Source: Sebastes aleutianus (Eukaryota; Chordata; Actinopteri; Perciformes; Sebastidae). Taken from it: a stretch of 64,000 nucleotides of DNA. The number at the start of each line of letters is the position of its first letter. The stretch's first letter is position 1. Under the pieces are notes generated by a model. It was given only the letters and a program-made list of their open reading frames with translations. It searched no databases and had not been told where the DNA came from. Positions 27,170 to 36,100 of the stretch are shown one piece after another. The translations under genes and the position numbers were made by a program. The stretch covers positions 11,621,591-11,685,590 of the forward strand of contig CAKAKS010000067.1 of assembly GCA_916700875.1 (NCBI GenBank), read 5' to 3'.

Positions 27170-30100
27170 GGTTGTGTGTGTATAAAAATGTGACACTTTG
27201 TTTCTCCATTGTCTTTTTCTCCATTTTAGAGACTCTGGGGAATACATTATGATTCATATTGGGTAACATATTAAAATTTTACTTGAGGCCTAACAATGTA
27301 GCCTAGTATACATCAAGTAGGCACAATCTATTTTCACTAATGTGAAGACTAGGGCTGCAACGGTTCGTGTATTTATGCCAACCATCACGGTTAGGGGAGT
27401 CACGGTCCAGTGCACGCAGCCGTACGCAGAAGACACGGTGTGTAGATTGACGCATGTAATGTGGAACCAAAGTTCTCAAGCGCAAGTTCCGCCCAGAAAC
27501 TTAAAGCTGTACGCCGTCAGCAACATTTACTGAGGTTAGCGCAACAAGCTGATTGGCCTATTTTGACCTTTTTGCCTTTTGAGAAAGTGTTTGTACAGTG
27601 CAATACAGAAGTGTTTGAAATGTCCCTTATTTTTATGATGAAAAAAGTTAACCAAATTTGCCATTGGGCAAAATGCTACCTCAGTCCCCAGCAAGAGGAT
27701 TTTGTCTGTCTTTGACACTTGCACTACTGTCTGGTCAAAATAAATGAACAGAAAGGTATCTGAACAGAAAAATAACGTGTTTTTTTCTCGCTGAATGAAC
27801 ACACACCGGACCGTGACTCCTAAACCAGGTTATGAAATGAACCATCACTTCTGTGTACCGTTACACCCCTGGTCAAGAAAAAAAAATACATTTCTATTAT
27901 TTATTTTAGTATTTATGCAAGTTTCAAATATCTGGTTTTACATTGCAGATGTTTCATAGATATTTTCAACAAATGCAGGAACAGGTAAGAAGTTTTTCAA
28001 ACTTGACTGTAGAGTGAGATACCACTTATTTTGTCATGACTTGGAGAAAAATTACAGTAACAATTGTTTTGTAACAATCAGACGATCACATTTTACATTA
28101 CACTGTAACAACTCAAGATCTTAACATCTAACAACTTAACGGCGGGGACCCTCCAGGCGTCAGAAGCTCACATGCAATGCACCCTGGTACATGTAGGCAC
28201 TGCCAGCACAGCTCTGTGAGCAGGAGAACTCAGCTTTTTCGGTCAATATAGCATGCAGTGAGGAATTTATTTCTTCAATTGACTACATTTACCATCAACA
28301 CTGATTGGACAGGAATTAAAATTGTTCTGCAACAGACCCTCACACTGAACATTGGGATTACTGTACTACTGTCTTCAGATGACACTGTAATCAATTTATA
28401 TTTGTACATTTTTGTTTATATCTGTTGATGCAAGATTGACCTATGTCTATAGTATATGAATGAGACGTCCTCAATGACATAATTTCTATTAAGAGGGGGC
28501 AGCAAACGTTTTCTGCCATTTCTTTTTTTCCATGGGATAGTAGGCCTTCATTAAACATGAACATACTATGATTGCTATTAGAGATATGCTGTATTTCTAA
28601 AAAGAAAATGTATTATCATGCCACTGTACATTAGTTCCTGACCGAGTTCTCTTTCCTCACTATTCTCTCTCTCTGTACATCCCCAGAAACAGTGTGCTGT
28701 GATCAATACTAATCCTTCCCTTGGTATTGGGAAATGGGTACCAAAGGTCTGCAATGACACCAATGGATTTATTTGTCTTCGAAATGTTGGTGAGCCTCTG
28801 ACCTTTATCTTGGACATATGTGGTCTAAAAAATGGCTTTACGTTAGTATTAGGGATGTCACGATTCTCCAAATGCATGATTCAATTTTTTTAAGGTCAAT
28901 GGTAAATGGACTTGCATTTATATAGCGCTTTTCTAGTCGTCCAACCACTCAAAGCGCTTTACACTACATGTCAGCATTCACCCATTCATACACTGATGGC
29001 AGAGGCTGCTTAGGTGCCAACTTTGCCCATCAGGATCTAATCTAAATACTCATTCACACACTGATTCACAAACCCAAATTTTGGGGTTAAGTGTCTTGCT
29101 CACGGACACATCGACATGTGACCCGGAGCAGCCGGGTATCGAACCACCGACCTTTCGATTGGTGGATGACCTGCCCTACCCTCTGAGCCACAGCCGACCA
29201 AAGGTCACAATTCGATTCGATTTAAACATGCCATTGTTAGACTATGGAGTAATGATTTGTAAAAATCATTGTTTTTATATCCTGACAACTGTCATTTACA
29301 CTTTCAACAAATAGAAGATCCACTGGATGGCAGGAGTGGATGGATGTACTTTACAACAATAACGAGAGTTTCTCAGTGTTTACGAGGCACATCTGAATGC
29401 ACCATGACGTCCCTGTCGGCGCCTACATACTGAACAGCAGGTTCACATCGGGAACGGAAGCGCCGAAGGCGCCACGCTATGTTAATCGTTGCACATTTCT
29501 TCGCGCCGCTCAACAAGCAATTCTGCTCCTATGCTGTTAACTATACTATACTTGTCTGTCTCGCGCTGTGTTTAGACACAACTGACAAACATGTGGAATA
29601 AATACGTAATTTAAAACCCATGATCATAAACAGCAGTGACACTTGGCTGTTTCTAATAAATATAGTGGATGGATTTTGAAATGTGATTGGGTGGAGGGAC
29701 TTGGAGGGAATCATAGGAATTAAAACTCCGGGAGAACAGCAGGGAGAAAGGGGAGGGAAGTCAAAGGCGTTCGCAACAATGCGGCACGGCAAAACACCAC
29801 CGGTTGTTTCGCGTCGCCACATCCCGGTGGATGTTCACTACATGTACTGCCGCGCTGCAGTGACACAAGTCAGTAGAAAATAGGTAATGTTTTGCTTGAA
29901 TGAATTAGACCACAGCCACATTGTTTTGGAAATGAAAACGCTGTTTTTTGACCACTGATATCCCAAAAAATCTCTTCCTTTCTCTCTCCATATCGATCTG
30001 TTAGCTACTTCGATCAAAGAACGTACAGTATATTGATTTAATCCACAAACGATTGGCTAGCTCATCGCCCAAAGTCTCTTTTGGTTGGATGAATTTTTGT

Positions 30101-33100
30101 AAACGCCCCCGAGTGCGGTATGGAACAGGATGAACATTTGAAACCATTTACAGGAAGAGAAAAGACAGGGATTTTGATGTAAAAATACTCTGATACTGTT
30201 TGTTTTTTTACATCTATTTGGCATATAACAAGAGGTAAATGAACAATTAAAAGTGGGAAATGTTTTTTTCATTTCATGGGGACGCTAAGCGTCTATACAA
30301 CAGAGCTCTTGACCTTAAGATGAATTGAAAAGCGAAATTTGTTTCCAATCTAATTTCTCATCCTAAACAGATAAAGATCTCCCAGACTCCCCTGAACCAA
30401 CAATTTCTAGTGACTATATCAAAATATTGAATGACTCTATCAAGCTTGTTACTCAACAAATGAACTGGGATGCAGCCAAAGAGCACTGTGAAGGTGATGG
30501 TGCCAACCTGGCTAGCCTGCGTAACGAGTGGTCACAGGCCTATGTTGAGCTGCTGGCTATGAATCTCAAAACTCCTCTGTGGATTGGACTGAACAAAATG
30601 CAGGTACAATGCTGAAGACCTCTAAAATAGCACATAGCAAAGTAACACATCTAACCTCTGCTTTTAACTACTGACTACTGTAAAAAAAAAAAAAAATTGA
30701 CATCCATGCTGAATGATGTGAAAAAAGTTCATCATGCATTGGTAGAAAAATCTGAGATTGCAGATTATTTAAAAAAAAAAAAATGTTGAATAATAAAGCT
30801 GAATGCAGTCTGATCAATCTTTGCTTTCAGACCAAAGGGTATTTCAGATATATTGATGGCTGGCACATGAGCTTTTCTCGCTGGGGTAGTGGTGAACCAA
30901 GCAGGAACAAATCTTGTGTCTACGTGGATGTGGATGGAAAATGGAAGGCCGCTGACTGCAAGCAGACCATGAAGAGTGTTTGTATGAAGTCTACAGGTAC
31001 GTCAAATACCAGACTAATATTCATTTTAATTAGGGCTGTCAATCAATTAAAATATTTAATCGTGATTAATCACATGATTGTCCATGATTAATCGCAAACT
31101 AATCACACATTTTTCATCTGTTTAAAATGTACCTTAAAGGGAGATTTGTCAAGTATTTAATACTCTTATCAACATGGGAGTGAGCAAATATGCTTTCTTT
31201 ATGCAAATGTGTGGCTATACACCGATCAGCCATAACATTAGGTCAGCATCCTGACCGGTCTGCGGCTACGCAGCCCCATACGCAACAAACTGCGATGCAC
31301 TGTGTGTTCTGACACCTTTCTATCGGATTTGAGCTACAGTAGCTCTTCTATTTGATCGGACAACACGGGCCAGCCTTCGCTCCCCACGTGCATCAATGAG
31401 CTTTGGGTCTGACCCTATCGCCGGTTCACCGGTTTTCCTTCCTTGGACCACTTTTGGTAGGTCCTGACCACTGCAAACCGGGAACATCCCACAAGAGCTG
31501 CAGTTTTGGAGATGCGCTGACCCATTCATCTAACCATCACAATTTGACCCTCGTCAAAGTCGCTCACATCCTTACGCTTGTCCATTTTTTCTGCTTCCAA
31601 CACAAAGTTCAAAGTTCAAAATGTTCACTTGCTGGCTAATATATCCCACCCACTGCCAGCTGCCATTGTAACGAGATAATTAATGTTATTCACTTCACCT
31701 GTCAGTGGTCTTAATGTTATGACTGATCGGTGTATTTATTATTGGAAATAAATTAACAACACAAAACAATGACAAATATTGTCCAGAAACCCTCACAGGT
31801 ACTGCATTTATCATAAAAAATATGCTCAAATCATAACATGGCAAACTGAAGCCCAACAGTCAACAACAGCTGTCAGTGTGTCAGTGTGCTGACTTGACTA
31901 TGACTTGCCCTAAACTGCATGTGATTATCATAAAGTGGGCATGTTTGTAAAGGGGAGACTCGTTGGTACCCATAGAACCCATTTTCACCCCTTTGAAAAT
32001 GGCCATGACAGTTTTTCGTCATGGCTAGTATGACATGGTTGGTACCAGTGGTTTTCTCAGTTTTTTTTAGTTTCTTATGATGCCGGTATCTTCACTCTAG
32101 CTTTAAAATTGAGCTAACTGCAACCTCAAAAATATTGATTGCGTTAATGCGTTAAAGTAATTAGTGGCGTTAAAACAAATTTGCGTTAACACGTTATCCC
32201 GTTAACTTTGACAGCCCTAATTTTAATAAATGTATGTACACCTCATCCTAAATGCCAACATGTCTGAACATTAAGTTATTATTCCTTAAATGTCAAAATA
32301 CCTCCTGCGCTTATCTGTTTGGAACATTATTTCAATATCAGACGGTTTTCACTTTAATCACTGTTCAGAAAATGTTAATTATATGGATTGTAGACTTTTA
32401 CCTTTGTACAGTATGCTTTTAGATGTGACAGTGTGTTGTTGTTTTTTCTATAAAATATCGTTCAATACTCTAAGTACCAATTTCAATGCACTGGATTGAA
32501 AGTATAAAAAGATCTAATTAGTTGATCCCTGTGTCATCAATGTCTCTCTCATTTACAGATGTACCACCAACAGAGCCAAGTGGTTTTCCAGGAGCTTGCC
32601 CTGAAATCCCAGATACATTATCCACAGTCAAGAATTACTTCTGGCTACCATTTAAAGGTTACTGTTACGCATTTTTCACAGAAGAAAGACAGTGGGCAGA
32701 TGCATCTGTTGAATGTGGAAGACATGGTAAGTCCTTTTTGTTGATGGTCTAAAATAATTTTAGGCACTAAAATGCATGTAGCTTTCACTAAGGACTTTGG
32801 TTTTGTTTTGTGAAGGTGGATCACTAGCCAGTATTGAAGATCCCTTTGAGCAAGAATTCATTCAAAGCAATGCAAAAACATTTAAAGACAGCCACGACAG
32901 TTTCTGGATCGGCTTGTTTCAAACTCACAAAGGTACGGTCACATTATTTGTTCTTTCATGAAAAGTCATATTCAGCTACACAGAGAGTAAAGACTATATA
33001 AAGAGAAAAACTATGCTTGGTGAACAGCTGATGAAGAAAATTATATATTAGGGCTGTCAATCGATTAAATATTTAATCACGATTAATCGCATGACTGTCC

Positions 33101-36100
33101 ATAGGTAATCACAAATAATCACAATTAATCGCACATTTTTAATTTGTTCAAAAAATGTTCAAGTATTTATTACTCTTATCAACATGAAGGTGGGCAAATA
33201 TACTTGCTTTATGCAAATGTATGTATATATATATAAATATATTATTGGAAATCAATTAACAACACAAAACAATGAAAAATATTGTCCAGAAACCCTCACA
33301 GGTATATACTGCATTTAGCATAAAAAAATATGGCAAACTCAAGCCAAACAGGCAACAACAGCTGTCAGTGTGTCAGTGTGCTGACTTGACTATGACTTGC
33401 CCCAAACCTGCATTTGATTATCATAAAGTGGGCATGTCTGTAAAGGGGAGACACGTGGGTACCCATAGAACCCATTTTCATTCACATATCTTAAGGTCAG
33501 AGGTCAAGGGACCCCTTTGAAAATAGCCATGCCAGTTTTTCCTCGCCAAAATTCAGCATAACTTTGGAGCGTTATTTGCCTCCTTTCCGGCAACCTAGTA
33601 TGACATGTGTGCCAATAGATTCCTGAGGTTTTCTAGTTTCATATGAAGGCAGTATCTTCACTCATTTTGACAGCCTTATTATATATACATCTAAGGTTAT
33701 TTTGAAAAGAAAAAAATGAAATTGTTTTAAAATATATATAAAAGATATTTATTAAGTATTCCTTCTCACAATTAATTTATATTGTTTACAACGTGTGGCT
33801 ATTGTTTTCTGCAGAGTAACAAAAAGAGATTAAATGAGAAACAACACACTGAAAAAAATCTTTTCATCTCCAGGGGAGTGGTTGTGGTTGGACAAAACAG
33901 TCATGGACTTCACTAACTGGGCTGAAGATCTACCTGATCATCGCAGCTATGGAGGGATTAGTGCTTCAGACGGGACATGGAATACGGGCAGTAAGTGGTA
34001 TGCTAGACCATACATCTGCAAAACACCCAAAGGTAAAATAATTATTCCTATATGGACTGAGTTTGAATCATAATGATGTTTTTTATAATGCCAAGATCGG
34101 ACTACACAATATTTTTGACTTGGCCGAGAGACATGACATACTGTACTACATGTTAGGGCTTGATTAATCATAGCTTTCTGTCTTTAAGACTTGAGTGAAG
34201 CATGTAAGTGCTTGACAATGTGCCAGGGACTGACCACTGTTCCAACCATAGACTATATATAAAGATGGACGACATGATAGCTCCCCAAAAGCGAAGCCAA
34301 AATGATCTTGATCGCCCCCTGCTGGTTGCAGTATAGGCCATAAATCCCGCCCCCTCCATGTTAGCGGATGGGACATGTCAAATAAATTTTTCCCAAAGAT
34401 GGATTCGGTCATTTTAGGTAGTTCACATCATGCTGATGTATGTTCAAGTGTTCATTTTTCTGATACGTTTGGTTTATTTAGTTATTTGATGCTATAAAAA
34501 GGGGGGTGAGACGTCATGATTCACAGCTGTGATTGACAGCTGCTGATTGAAGTAGTCGCGGAGCTGGAGGCTCGGGAATTGTAAGAGAGAGGAGATGTAA
34601 CTTTAACTTTCCATCAGGGTCTGAAATGAACTTTTTTCACTGCCTGCCACTGTGGCAGGCAAGTATTTTGTTTTGTGTCTGCCACTCAGAAATTGTATCT
34701 GCCACTTTTTACATCTATGCGCTAAATGAAAGAATAACATTTTAGATCTGATGTCATTTAATGTTCAATATATTTGACATAAAAACATTGTAAGCATGGT
34801 AAATTACAGAGTTCAAATTACAGTACACAGTACTGTACTCTACTTTGCTATTGTCATCTATAATGGTTATTTGCATAAAAACACACAATTCAAATGATTA
34901 TTTAAATATTTGCTATTATTATTATAAAATTATTTTTATATTTGCTATTTGCTAATATATATCTTGGCATTAGTAGTTTTAATAATGTTTTAAGTGTTAA
35001 GAAGTTAAACAGGTCATAATTTTCTCTCTATTATCTATTTTATATTGCTTTGAAAACATCTCCTTCAAACAACTGGATTTATTCAAGTTTCTCACCAAAT
35101 TTTATGAAATTACATTTCAACACATTATGATAACATTTTAAGTTACCTTAACCCAATACACATTTTTACTGAACAGAGCTTGAACGCCTCATAACTCAAT
35201 GACACCTCCGTTAACGTTAGTAGCTCCATTATTTAACCAAGCAGGACTGTGCTGCCCACCGGCTGCTAACAGGTAACGTTACTAACTCTCCTCCTGTTGA
35301 TTTCAACACAGATTTGTTGTTTACAGTGTAGCATTATCAGGGAAACAACAGGGTGAGCCCCTCAGGTTTAGTAGTCGTAGCGTCATACTTTTGTGCACTT
35401 TTTTTCCTCTACGCCATGACTCCGGTCCCAAACTTAATCATGATACAGCGTGTGTATGCTGTTGTGTCATTGTGCATGTGTAACTTTCGGAAAGCATCAA
35501 TGAGAGGAATCGATAGTAACGGAGGCATGAGATGCCAAGGAACAGGACAACTAGTTCTCAACGAGAACCAATTCTCTAATACCATCCCCAGCATTTTCCC
35601 TGCCTGCCAAAGTGGCGGATGGCCTGACAATTTCATCCGCCACTGACAACATTCACCCACATTTGTCGGGTGCTAATTTCAGACCCTGCCTTCCATAACC
35701 GTCATCAGTCTGTGTAATAGAACGTGTCATATGATCATAAATATAGTTATAGAGATACTATGGTTAGCTGTTGTGTCTGTCTGGCCAAACAGCTACCATG
35801 GTGCTAATGTAGCAGCTAGGTGTTTTACATTAGCAAGCTGCGGCCTTACTTGGCTCGTGATTGGCTCAGGCGGGTACGTGGGCGGGACCTCAATACCGCG
35901 TTGGTTGTCTTCCACAATGACGCACTACATGTGAAAAAACAAGCAGTTGTAACGGCCAATGCTCATGTTTGTTTCTGTCTGTCAGGTTGGGCCATTATTA
36001 GACTAATATCGTGTAGTCTGATTTTGGTGTACAATTGTCACATTTCCCTTCTTTTTTTTCTAGTATTACCACCAATGCCGTCACCATCAACAACTACTAG

